Assembly (NCBI RefSeq): GCF_007997075.1
Contig: NZ_VORS01000005.1
Coordinates: forward strand, 1-64,000
Direction: 5' to 3'
DNA from: Polaribacter sp. IC073
Lineage (GTDB): Bacteria > Bacteroidota > Bacteroidia > Flavobacteriales > Flavobacteriaceae
DNA: 64,000 bases
Under the pieces are notes generated by a model that worked only from the letters and a program-made list of their open reading frames with translations, had not been told where the DNA came from and did no database searches. A program made the translations under genes and the position numbers. This document shows, piece by piece, positions 38,101 through 45,059 of this stretch (position 1 is the stretch's first letter; the number at the start of each line of letters is the position of its first letter).

Positions 38101-38470
38101 TTATTTTGCAACGTCAATTCTTAAAAACACCAATGGAAAATTTGAATTCAACCCTTTAGAGAATAGAGCCCAATTATCGTCCGTAAATAAAATTTTGATA
38201 AACGATTTTAATAACGATGCAGTCAAAGATATACTACTTTTAGGGAATTTATTTGGGTCGGAAGTAGAAACTCCAAGAAATGACAGTAATTACGGGTTTT
38301 TGCTTCAAGGGAATCTAAATAAAGAGTTTGAATTTATTTCCAACCAAGAGTCTAACTTATGGGCTGGAGGAGATGTAAAAGATGCTGCTTTTATAAAAGT
38401 AGGAGCATCTAAAGCTATTTTAGTTGCTAGAAATAATGGAGAATTATCATTAATAAAAATTAACAAATAG
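35111..38470 (+). CDS. FG-GAP/VCBS-repeat lipoprotein with ASPIC/UnbV domain
   Basis: 1119 residues. The signal ends in a lipobox ('LWSSC', Cys17). At least ten FG-GAP/VCBS repeats with Ca-binding-like cores run through it ('ADFNNDGLIDIYY', 'DINNDGLMDIYY', 'DYDKDGDLDMF', 'DLNNDGWPDIYV', 'DLDGDLDLYVI'), forming integrin-like propellers. An ASPIC/UnbV segment lies in the middle (about 535-610, 'GARVELYANNTQQTIENYF', 'VIWNDASIQIY'). In Bacteroidota such lipoproteins often follow SusCD pairs and may serve as extra surface glycan- or protein-binding components. There are no SusE/F-type genes here, so it may fill that role. No catalytic site was seen. Confidence 0.88.
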   Translation: MKKIIIFIAIFTLWSSCNSESKKQRKETSIQSLNSKELFTVLSPETTGIRFFNELKENTYMNGLLYEYYYNGGGVAVADFNNDGLIDIYYVNSIKSNSLYLNEGNMKFKEVTKEANASGGYGFGTGVTVVDINNDGLMDIYYAKSGKISDLDKRRNVLLVNKGIDEKGIPKFENQAKKYGLDTPDFTTQATFFDYDKDGDLDMFIINHGIGTYDENDLKNLLSQKSKHRGNRLYENVNDFYVDVSEKANIINNMIGYGLGVSIGDLNNDGWPDIYVGNDFSEKDFLYINNKNGTFKESSEIALQHMSNFSMGNDIADMNNDGYLDIMAVDMMAEDNFSQKTSMSGMDPEKFYENKKLGLHNQYMYNTLQLNSGVNKETNMPMFSEIGQLSGISSTDWSWAPLFLDMNNDGHKDLFISNGIKGDFRNNDFVNYRKKKQKEVIKNKSIQTSSYMSDILSKMPTRQKENYFYLNNGDLTFQKLKIVQNATNSNGAAYADFNNDGALDIVVNNSAGISYIYKNNTTSNNYLKVKLKGTKKNVNAIGARVELYANNTQQTIENYFTRGFQSAMADALHFGVKGVTVIDSVKVIWNDASIQIYKKVKVNQAIELVYDKKETYEAIKKSPRKDLFTEITKKSGINFVHKENNFNDFEKETLLPHRMSQLGPALAVADVNNDGLDDFFIGGAKNSKSALYIQQETGEFIKNSNVFSRDKKYEDVGAIFFDADLDGDLDLYVISGGSEAKPNDSYYTDRFYENKGDGKFVKNTTAIPTITSSGLRVSASDFDNDGDIDLFIGGRIKPGFYGRPVKSYLLENNTEKGKIKFTDVTAEYLPELVSHTMITASTWADIDKDGDQDLLIANEWGPIELYTNQRGSFTNETEKYGLLEHVGWWSSIEVNDIDNDGDLDVIAGNLGLNYKYKADFEKPFYMYLNDFDGNNTEDIVLGYSQNDQVFPVRGRSCSSAQMPFIQEKFKNYNEFGSASVKDIYGDKLKESLSYKATYFATSILKNTNGKFEFNPLENRAQLSSVNKILINDFNNDAVKDILLLGNLFGSEVETPRNDSNYGFLLQGNLNKEFEFISNQESNLWAGGDVKDAAFIKVGASKAILVARNNGELSLIKINK

Positions 38471-38597
38471 TTGTGAAGTCCTTGAGGGAAAGTAGGCTAT
38501 TATAATAATAATCAATAGTTTTGGTTGTATTTATTTTTTTTGTATTTAGAAAAACTTCCATAATTAAACTTTTTTTAGCTAGAACTTCCCAGATACT

Positions 38598-40133
38598 TTA
38601 CCCCAACCAGCCATCTCTATCTAAACTCCTATACTGTATTGCTTCTGCAATATGATCTGGAGAAATATCTGCAACAGCTGCTAAATCGGCAATCGTTCTA
38701 GAGACTTTCAAAATTCGGTCATAAGCTCTGGCAGACAGGTTTAGTTTCTCCATAGCAGTTTTTAAAAGTAGTTTACTTTCTTCGGATAGTTTGCAAAATT
38801 TACGAATCTGTTTTACATTCATTTGAGCATTGTAATGCACATTTTCAAACTCCGTAAATCTTTCTGATTGTATTTCTCGAGAAGCCGTAACGCGTTTTCT
38901 AATATCTACAGAAGATTCTCCTTTTCTTTCTTCGGATAATTTTTCGAAAGGTACAGGAGTTACTTCAATATGAATATCAATTCTGTCTAATAAAGGTCCT
39001 GAAATTTTACTTAGATAACGCTGCATTTCTTGTGGAGAAGAAGTCATTGGTGAGTTTGGGTCATTAAAAAATCCACTCGGACTCGGGTTCATGCTCGCCA
39101 CCAACATAAAACTACAAGGATAGGTCACTGTAAATTTAGCTCTAGAAATTGTAACGTCTCTATCTTCTAAAGGTTGACGCATTACTTCTAAAACATCTCT
39201 TTTAAACTCTGGTAATTCGTCTAGAAATAGAACACCATTGTGAGACAGAGAAATTTCGCCAGGTCTTGGGTATTGTCCGCCGCCAACAAGTGCAACATTA
39301 GAAATTGTGTGATGAGGACTTCTAAAAGGACGTTGGTATAATAAACCTTCATTTTTAGTTTTACCAACCACAGAATGAATTTTTGTAGTTTCTAGAGCTT
39401 CATGTAAAGTCATGGGCGGTAAAATCGAAGGCAATCGTTTTGCTAACATGGTTTTTCCAGATCCTGGTGGGCCAATTAGAATAATATTATGTCCGCCAGC
39501 AGCAGCAATTTCCATACAACGTTTAATAGATTCTTGACCTTTGACATCAGAAAAATCGAATTCTGGGAAATCGATGTTTTTATAAAACTCTGCTCTTGTA
39601 TCCACCAAAGTGGGTTCAATTTTTTTATCACCATTAAAATGATTGATCACTTCTAAAATATTGTCTACGCCTAAAATCTCTACATTGTCTACAATAGCTG
39701 CTTCTTTTGCATTTGCCTTCGGAAGAATTAAATATTTAAAACCTTCTTCTCTTGCTTTTATAGCAATTGGCAAAGCACCTCTTATGGGTTGTAAACCTCC
39801 GTCTAAAGAAAGTTCGCCCATAATAATATATTCGTGTATGGTTTCGGATTTTATTTGACTAGAAGCAGCAAGAATACCAACAGCTAAAGTTAAATCATAA
39901 GCAGCACCCTCTTTTCTAATATCAGCTGGCGCCATATTTATAATAATTTTCTTACCAGGAAGTTTGTAGGAATTATTATTTAAAGCAGCAGAAATTCTAT
40001 AAGAACTTTCTCGTACTGCGTTGTCTGGCAAACCTACTAGATGGTAGCCAATTCCTTTGTCAATATTTACTTCTACGGTAATGGTTGTTGCTTCAATACC
40101 GAAAACGGCTGAACCATAAACTTTTACGAGCAT
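38598..40133 (-). CDS. comM: YifB/ComM-family Mg-chelatase-like AAA+ ATPase
   Basis: 511 residues, full length. N-terminal ChlI-like domain ('GSAVFGIEATTITVEVNID', 'GLPDNAVRESSYRISAALNN'), AAA+ core with Walker A 'GPPGSGKTMLAKRLPSILPP' near 215-235 and Walker B 'GVLFLDELPEF', and a C-terminal Mg-chelatase-type domain ('LNLSARAYDRILKVSRTIAD'). ComM is a hexameric helicase that promotes branch migration during natural transformation. It stands alone on this strand. Its first 60 codons are duplicated at 44774-44968 on the far side of an AT-rich three-gene insert. comM is a known island insertion site in other bacteria (Acinetobacter AbaR). Confidence 0.93.
   Translation of the reverse strand: MLVKVYGSAVFGIEATTITVEVNIDKGIGYHLVGLPDNAVRESSYRISAALNNNSYKLPGKKIIINMAPADIRKEGAAYDLTLAVGILAASSQIKSETIHEYIIMGELSLDGGLQPIRGALPIAIKAREEGFKYLILPKANAKEAAIVDNVEILGVDNILEVINHFNGDKKIEPTLVDTRAEFYKNIDFPEFDFSDVKGQESIKRCMEIAAAGGHNIILIGPPGSGKTMLAKRLPSILPPMTLHEALETTKIHSVVGKTKNEGLLYQRPFRSPHHTISNVALVGGGQYPRPGEISLSHNGVLFLDELPEFKRDVLEVMRQPLEDRDVTISRAKFTVTYPCSFMLVASMNPSPSGFFNDPNSPMTSSPQEMQRYLSKISGPLLDRIDIHIEVTPVPFEKLSEERKGESSVDIRKRVTASREIQSERFTEFENVHYNAQMNVKQIRKFCKLSEESKLLLKTAMEKLNLSARAYDRILKVSRTIADLAAVADISPDHIAEAIQYRSLDRDGWLG
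39955..40133. repeat. 5' end of comM, duplicated copy A (intact gene)
   Basis: 179 bp that align without gaps to 44790-44968. I count 11 mismatches (about 94% identity), ten of them synonymous. Outside this block, towards the middle of comM, the two copies diverge abruptly. A and B therefore bound the insert as direct repeats. Confidence 0.85.
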
Positions 40134-40350
40134 TTTTTTTTCTTTTGGATAAAGGTAGAGAAAAAATTGATAATAGATAGTTTGTAAATTATCTGATTTT
40201 CTAGTTTAGAATCTCGTAATGATATTTAAAAGTATCCATTTTTTGATATCAGAATATGAATTAGTCAAAAAGAAATAACATACTTACCATTCTTATATAT
40301 TTAATTGATATACAATCCTTATTGAAGTAACATTTTTAAGTCTATGGAGG

Positions 40351-43041
40351 TTAAAAAGAGTATGAAAAATTTAATAGTATATACCTTTCAATTAAATCTA
40401 CACTAAGAGAGTTATTAGAAATATCAGTAGCACTCTCTTTACTAAATGATTTTTCATTCAATAGATTAACTCCAGATAGTTCCAACTGCCAACTTTTTTT
40501 TTTCGGAGTATATCGTATTTTAGAGCTTAAAAAAGAATAATTATTAGAACTATTTTTAAAAGAAGGAATAATATAATTGTGGGTAATTGAAGCAGAAAAA
40601 CCTTTAAAAGGTTTTAAAATCAGTTTCAAATTATTTTCTATAGATTTATTACTAAATGTGTTTATACTTTTAGTTTCCTGAAAGGTATATGTTGTTTTAT
40701 TTTCTATATTAACAGGTAGGTTGAAAGATGTTTTTAAAAAAATACTGTTAACTGAAAAATTACTTTTATTATTTCTTAATTCAGAATTATTTACTACGTT
40801 TTTAAAATTAACGATTGAATAATTGGAGTTTATCCTAAAGGTAGTTTTTAGTGGGTAAATCAATTTTGAAAGACTAAAGTTAAAAGCAATATCTCCTACA
40901 CTTTCAGGTAGAAAAAAAATACTAACTCTTGATGAATTCTCATTTATAAATAAGTTGCTAAAAAAATTTCCGTTATTAATACTATAATTGGCTCCTAAGT
41001 ACATCTCAAATTGATTAAAAAGGTCATTCTTTGAGAATGATAAACTAAATGATTTAATCTTTTGTAATGATAGTTTTGGTTTATTACTTCTTAACACTCT
41101 ATTGTCTATCAAAACTTGATTACTATATAAAAACCTCAAAGGTGTTGAGATATTATAAAAATTGGAGACAAAACCAAAAGAAGAAGTTCTGTCTATCTCA
41201 TAGATTATATTAAGGGATGGCTCAAAGAGTAAAAAATTTGAAGTATTATGTATATTATCCTGTTTAAGTTTTAAATTTAAATATCTTAAAGAATATTTTG
41301 GAGATATAGTAAACTTTCCAATACTCCAGTTATAGGAACCTTTGTTATAAATTTCAGAGTTAATATAATCTAACGCGTTTTTGCTGTTAGGTACTAACAA
41401 TACTTGAGTCTTTTGTAAACTTGATAAATCTGAATAAAATAAATCTTTATTATAGTTATAACCTAAAGAGAATCTATATTTATTATTTTTTATGGTTCTA
41501 CCTAAAAAAAGTGCTTTAAAAGAAGAGTTTAGTTTCTTAGAGTTATTGTCTTGAATGTCTTGATTAAACTTAGTATTATCAAAAATTGACGGCTTGATGA
41601 CAAAAGTTTGATTTAAATTGTTTGTTGCTACAATAGCTTCCAGTTGAATAGCTTTTCTATCAGATTTTTTTTTTGTGTACAAAAGCTCTTGTTTTAGAAA
41701 AGTACTATTTGATTGCAGAGAGGATAAGAAATCATTGTTTTGATTTGAAAAAATAGTTGTTTCAGTATTAATATACTCGTCTCTTATACTCATTTTGTAT
41801 TCTAATAATGAGGATTTAGACGTATTAAACGTTAACTCAAAATCGCCACGATATTGTAAAGGTTTTTTTTCGACATGAATATCGTCAAGAGTACTGAAAG
41901 CAGAATTATTAATAGTAATTCTGCTTTCAGAAATTTGGTTATTTTTATTATTATCAGATAAATAATAGAAATTTAATTTAACTTTTGTTTTATCTGAAAG
42001 ACTTAATATGCTATTTAAATTTCCAAAAATTTGATTATTAATGTTTGAAAGATTATTTATTGTAACTTTTGGTAAATATAATTCTGGAATTATTTTTTCT
42101 ATTAAAAATTTTTCTTCTTTTATCTTTTCTAGACTAATCTGACTGTCTAGGTAGTTAAAAGGAGAAGTGTTTTTACCAACATTGTTGTAAGTTGAAACAA
42201 TAAATGATTTTTGTATTTTATTTATTGCTAAAGAATTAATAGATAAATCTATTGGCACATTATCTGAATCTGAATAATTACCAATGCCAATGTCTGTACT
42301 TAAAGATAAATCTGTTTTATTATTTTTAAGTTTTAAATTAATTGCAACTTTGTTGCTTTTTTCAATACCCTTTAGTAATTTATTTTCAGAATAATTTTCA
42401 ATTGCTTCAATTTCCTTTACTAAATCTATATTTATATTTTTTGTACCTATTGTATAATTATAATCAAATAAATCATCTCCTTCAATAGTAACTGTTTCAA
42501 TAGTGATACCCTTGTATTTTATGATACCAGTATCTTCATTTACTCTAATACCAGGAAGCTTTTTTAATAAATCTTCTACTTTTTTTTCAGTACCGTCTTT
42601 AAAGGATTCAACATTATAGACTACGGTATCTTTTTTTATAGAAAGAGGTCTTTTATTCCCTTTAATAATAATTTCTTCAAGGATTTCAATTTTTTCTTTT
42701 TTTAATATAAAATTGAAGTTCATTGTTTTTTTTAGTTCAGATGGTTTAACTAATTCTATATGTGAATTATATCCTGTAGCAGTAACATCTAAAAAAAAAC
42801 CTTTTTCATAATATGTTTTTTTCAAATCGTAAGAAAATCTCCCGTTTTGGACTAAAATAAATTCATTGACGACACCGGATCCATCAGATTTTTTAATAAG
42901 AATTTTTGCTGTTAAGTAATTTCCATTAGAATCACTAATATTTCCTTGTAATGTCTGAGAATAATTTGAGCTTATAACAAAAAAAATAAATAAGTAAATA
43001 AAACCATATCTAATTATGCTAATTTTAATTTTTTTCAACAC
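40351..43041 (-). CDS. TonB-receptor-like outer-membrane beta-barrel protein
   Basis: 896 residues. Signal peptide to about residue 29 ('FFVISSNYSQ'), a carboxypeptidase-regulatory-like domain (about 30-115), then a reduced plug-like region ('EIIIKGNKRPLSIKKDTVVY', 'LLKKLPGIRVNEDTGIIKYKG', 'VTIEGDDLFDYNYTIGTKNI') and a long barrel of alternating residues ending 'RYILLNFSYSF'. This is the type of receptor often encoded beside GLPGLI genes. It is third and last in the insert operon, 13 bp after the GLPGLI gene. Local composition is extremely AT-rich: three 60-base lines counted by eye gave 17-33% GC, against 37% for one line in ppc. A transport or peptide-uptake role is plausible but unproven. 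Confidence 0.75.
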   Translation of the reverse strand: MLKKIKISIIRYGFIYLFIFFVISSNYSQTLQGNISDSNGNYLTAKILIKKSDGSGVVNEFILVQNGRFSYDLKKTYYEKGFFLDVTATGYNSHIELVKPSELKKTMNFNFILKKEKIEILEEIIIKGNKRPLSIKKDTVVYNVESFKDGTEKKVEDLLKKLPGIRVNEDTGIIKYKGITIETVTIEGDDLFDYNYTIGTKNINIDLVKEIEAIENYSENKLLKGIEKSNKVAINLKLKNNKTDLSLSTDIGIGNYSDSDNVPIDLSINSLAINKIQKSFIVSTYNNVGKNTSPFNYLDSQISLEKIKEEKFLIEKIIPELYLPKVTINNLSNINNQIFGNLNSILSLSDKTKVKLNFYYLSDNNKNNQISESRITINNSAFSTLDDIHVEKKPLQYRGDFELTFNTSKSSLLEYKMSIRDEYINTETTIFSNQNNDFLSSLQSNSTFLKQELLYTKKKSDRKAIQLEAIVATNNLNQTFVIKPSIFDNTKFNQDIQDNNSKKLNSSFKALFLGRTIKNNKYRFSLGYNYNKDLFYSDLSSLQKTQVLLVPNSKNALDYINSEIYNKGSYNWSIGKFTISPKYSLRYLNLKLKQDNIHNTSNFLLFEPSLNIIYEIDRTSSFGFVSNFYNISTPLRFLYSNQVLIDNRVLRSNKPKLSLQKIKSFSLSFSKNDLFNQFEMYLGANYSINNGNFFSNLFINENSSRVSIFFLPESVGDIAFNFSLSKLIYPLKTTFRINSNYSIVNFKNVVNNSELRNNKSNFSVNSIFLKTSFNLPVNIENKTTYTFQETKSINTFSNKSIENNLKLILKPFKGFSASITHNYIIPSFKNSSNNYSFLSSKIRYTPKKKSWQLELSGVNLLNEKSFSKESATDISNNSLSVDLIERYILLNFSYSF

Positions 43042-43054
43042 TTATATATCTTAA

Positions 43055-43873
43055 TTAATTTTTACGCGTTTTAGGTAATTTTTTTAATGCATTGTTGTAT
43101 TCTTCGTCATCTTTATTAATATAAAGTTCAATACCACCTCTAGAAGATTCAACCCCAATAAAATTTTCATCCGGTCTGTAATTAATAAGTTCCATAGCTT
43201 TTCTCTTATACAAAGCTTTAAATTCAGTCCAAGTAATAGCTTTTTTAAGTTTAAACGGATTCTTTAGATTGTCTAACTCTATTGCAGTATTCTTTATTCT
43301 GGTAGCTTTAAAAGCTATAAAATTATCTTTTGATTTAATCTCTAAAATCATACCTGGTAGACCATCATATTTCCAAGGGCCTCCAACAGGTAAGTCTGTT
43401 GTAAACCATGCTTCATATTTTCTCCCTCGATAATCCATGGTAGCTAATTGACAATTATAACCTAATATTTCTTTTGTATTATTCAAAACATTCCAATCAA
43501 AAACATCTAATTTATCTTTAACAACAAAATATTTGTATGCGACTTCATGTTTAGAGTAAAATTCATTTTTTTTATAATTTTTAAAAACTGTACTTATATT
43601 TTTTCCTGTTGGATAAAAATCAACAACAGTATTTTGTTTTTTATCTTTTTTTAAAATGTTAGAGTTTCTGTTTTTCTTGATTTTTTTATAAATAGATTTA
43701 TTTAACTCTATAAATTTAATGTACTCAAAAGAAGAAATAAAGGGGTTTGTCGGGGTATCTTCAAAAGTTAATTTTCTCTGATATTCTAATTGATAAACAT
43801 TAATTGTTTTTTTTTGAGAATAAGTACTATAAATAATTAAGGAAAACGTTAGAACTAATATTTTTTTCAGCAT
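43055..43873 (-). CDS. GLPGLI family protein
   Basis: 272 residues with a signal peptide (1-19, 'LIIYSTYSQ'). The family signature is present as 'WKYDGLPGMILEIKSKDNFI' near residues 165-185, preceded by the usual 'ILGYNCQLATMDYRGRKYEAWFTTDL'. GLPGLI proteins are periplasmic or secreted Bacteroidota proteins of unknown function, frequently beside TonB-receptor-like barrels as here. Unusually, the operon starts with a small secreted protein. The gene is preceded by a very stable hairpin and is as AT-rich as the rest of the insert. Confidence 0.88.
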   Translation of the reverse strand: MLKKILVLTFSLIIYSTYSQKKTINVYQLEYQRKLTFEDTPTNPFISSFEYIKFIELNKSIYKKIKKNRNSNILKKDKKQNTVVDFYPTGKNISTVFKNYKKNEFYSKHEVAYKYFVVKDKLDVFDWNVLNNTKEILGYNCQLATMDYRGRKYEAWFTTDLPVGGPWKYDGLPGMILEIKSKDNFIAFKATRIKNTAIELDNLKNPFKLKKAITWTEFKALYKRKAMELINYRPDENFIGVESSRGGIELYINKDDEEYNNALKKLPKTRKN

Positions 43874-43894
43874 TTTTTTTGTAAATTTATATTC

Positions 43895-43933
43895 AATAAT
43901 AATGGAGATTAAAAATTAATCTCCATTATTATT
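43895..43933 (-). promoter_or_regulatory. 17-bp perfect hairpin between the small-protein and GLPGLI genes
   Basis: AATAATAATGGAGATTA pairs perfectly with TAATCTCCATTATTATT around a 5-nt loop. On the minus strand no long T run follows, so it is more likely an mRNA-stabilising or partial-terminator element. That would leave the first gene (the 96-residue protein) expressed above the two downstream genes. Confidence 0.55.
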
Positions 43934-43949
43934 ATTATTATTTATTAAT

Positions 43950-44240
43950 TCATTTTTCGTCATTCAATTGTTTGACAAGTTTGTGTGCGTTCCCGTATGC
44001 ATTTGATGCACATGAGTTTCTATCATATCCATAAGCATAAACTTTTCTTGTTTCACCTGTCTCAGTATTCCTAATAGTAACAGAACATACGACAATTACA
44101 AAATCTGCAGTATTCGTTAATTCGAATTCATCTTTTGTTAATTCAAACTCACTTTGCTCGTTTTTATTTTTGTTTACTGAATCAATTGCGAAACTTGATA
44201 AAGCAAAAAACATTAAAAATACTATTAAAATTTTTTTCAT
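43950..44240 (-). CDS. Small secreted protein, unknown function
   Basis: 96 residues. Clear signal peptide (1-18, 'LIVFLMFFALSSFA'), leaving a mature chain of about 78 residues. Visible features are a short internal repeat ('EFELTKDEFELT'), two cysteines ('VVCSV' and 'NSCAS') that could form one disulphide, and a patterned 'RNTETGETRKVYAYGYDRNS' segment. I do not recognise the family. It is first in the operon with GLPGLI and the receptor-like barrel and sits downstream of the G-tract promoter. A secreted peptide, toxin-like factor or ligand handled by the two neighbours are all possible; nothing in the sequence decides between them. Confidence 0.7.
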   Translation of the reverse strand: MKKILIVFLMFFALSSFAIDSVNKNKNEQSEFELTKDEFELTNTADFVIVVCSVTIRNTETGETRKVYAYGYDRNSCASNAYGNAHKLVKQLNDEK

Positions 44241-44616
44241 AATTTTTAAATTTATAACCTTTTAAAGGTTAGTTGTTTTATAATTTTTTTAAGAATTGTA
44301 TGTGAATAAACAAGTTGACAACTCTTAGGAAACTTGTAGAAAAAGCTTTACTTTTGCAATACGATCTCTTCTTGTTATTGTATATTTACATAGGCAATAG
44401 GTTTAAGTTAAACAATTATGTGAAATATTTTTGTCTCTTAAATTTTCAGGCAGAGGTTTTGTTTTTTTTACATAACAAGACATACTCAAAATTTGAGTTT
44501 TTTTTAATTTATTATCATTTTAACTTTCGGTAAATGATAATATAAATATGTTTTTTTGAAAAAGAAAGCATTTTTATACTCACTTTTTCTTTTTCATTTT
44601 GTAATAGGATAGCACT
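44241..44616 (-). other. Long structured leader of the insert operon
   Basis: About 370 nt between the predicted start site and the first gene, with no coding frame on the minus strand. It contains a perfect 10-bp hairpin (ATTATCATTT 44511-44520 with AAATGATAAT 44532-44541) and a shorter inverted repeat with a plus-strand T run near 44483-44506. It may hold a control element or simply be untranslated insert DNA. Confidence 0.4.
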
Positions 44617-44650
44617 CAAATGTATAAAAATATTTGCCCCCCCCCCTAAC
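44617..44650 (-). promoter_or_regulatory. Promoter with G10 tract in the -33/-7 spacer (candidate phase-variable switch)
   Basis: The minus strand has a perfect -7 element, TACATTTG (44624-44617). Twelve bases upstream lies a run of ten G (plus-strand C10 at 44637-44646), directly preceded by TTA at the -33 position. The spacer is 22 bp, of which 10 are the homopolymer. Slippage in the tract would change the spacer length directly. It is the only consensus -7 seen upstream of the insert operon. A G10 run is striking in DNA this AT-rich. Confidence 0.5.
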
Positions 44651-44773
44651 TTATTTTAAAAATTTTTAAAAAAAAATAGTTTTCAGCTATTTTTAACAAG
44701 AAAGATCTTAGTCAAATCTTCAGTCTTAATATTACAGTTTTACCTTTTTCAAAATTAGATAAGGTGCTTTTGT

Positions 44774-44968
44774 CTAGTTTAATTTTTTTCCAGGAAGTTT
44801 GTATGAATTATTATTTAAAGCAGCAGAAATTCTATAAGAACTTTCTCGTACTGCATTGTCTGGCAAACCAACCAAATGGTAGCCAATTCCTTTATCTATA
44901 TTTACTTCTACGGTAATGGTGGTAGCTTCAATACCGAAAACGGCTGAACCATAAGCTTTTACAAGCAT
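44774..44968 (-). pseudogene. Displaced 5' fragment of comM
   Basis: 64 codons. Residues 1-62 are identical to intact ComM except Val5 to Ala ('MLVKAYGSAVFGIEATTITV'), then the frame runs into foreign sequence after 'LPGKK' and stops. Its upstream flank abuts the ppc terminator. The fragment probably marks the original chromosomal position of the comM start. The 5' end now on the intact gene would then have come with the insert, which would explain ten synonymous differences between two otherwise near-identical copies. Confidence 0.85.
44790..44968. repeat. 5' end of comM, duplicated copy B
   Basis: Partner of 39955-40133: same length, 11 mismatches counted by eye. The repeat edge at CCAGGAAG (44790) is the likely recombination junction. 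Confidence 0.85.
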
Positions 44969-45005
44969 TTTTTTTCTTTAAAGATAGAGAAAATTAAAAT
45001 ATAAA

Positions 45006-45034
45006 AAAAGCAACCAAATGTTGGTTGCTTTTTA
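45006..45034 (-). terminator. Terminator after ppc
   Basis: A perfect 9-bp stem AAGCAACCA/TGGTTGCTT with a 5-nt loop is flanked by A and T runs, 30 bp after the ppc stop codon. It would work on both strands. Confidence 0.85.
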
Positions 45035-45059
45035 TGGATAAAATATTTTTAGCTATTTT

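Noticed and set aside
40134..40350. Integrase gene or IS ends at the left side of the comM insert
   Set aside because: About 215 bp of AT-rich sequence with no coding frame and no inverted repeat matching the right side; the insertion mechanism stays unknown.
44315..44533. 72-codon plus-strand frame beside the poly-C tract
   Set aside because: Composition reflects AT-rich leader DNA (runs of Phe, Leu, Tyr) and it lies antisense to a hairpin-rich leader; no coding evidence.
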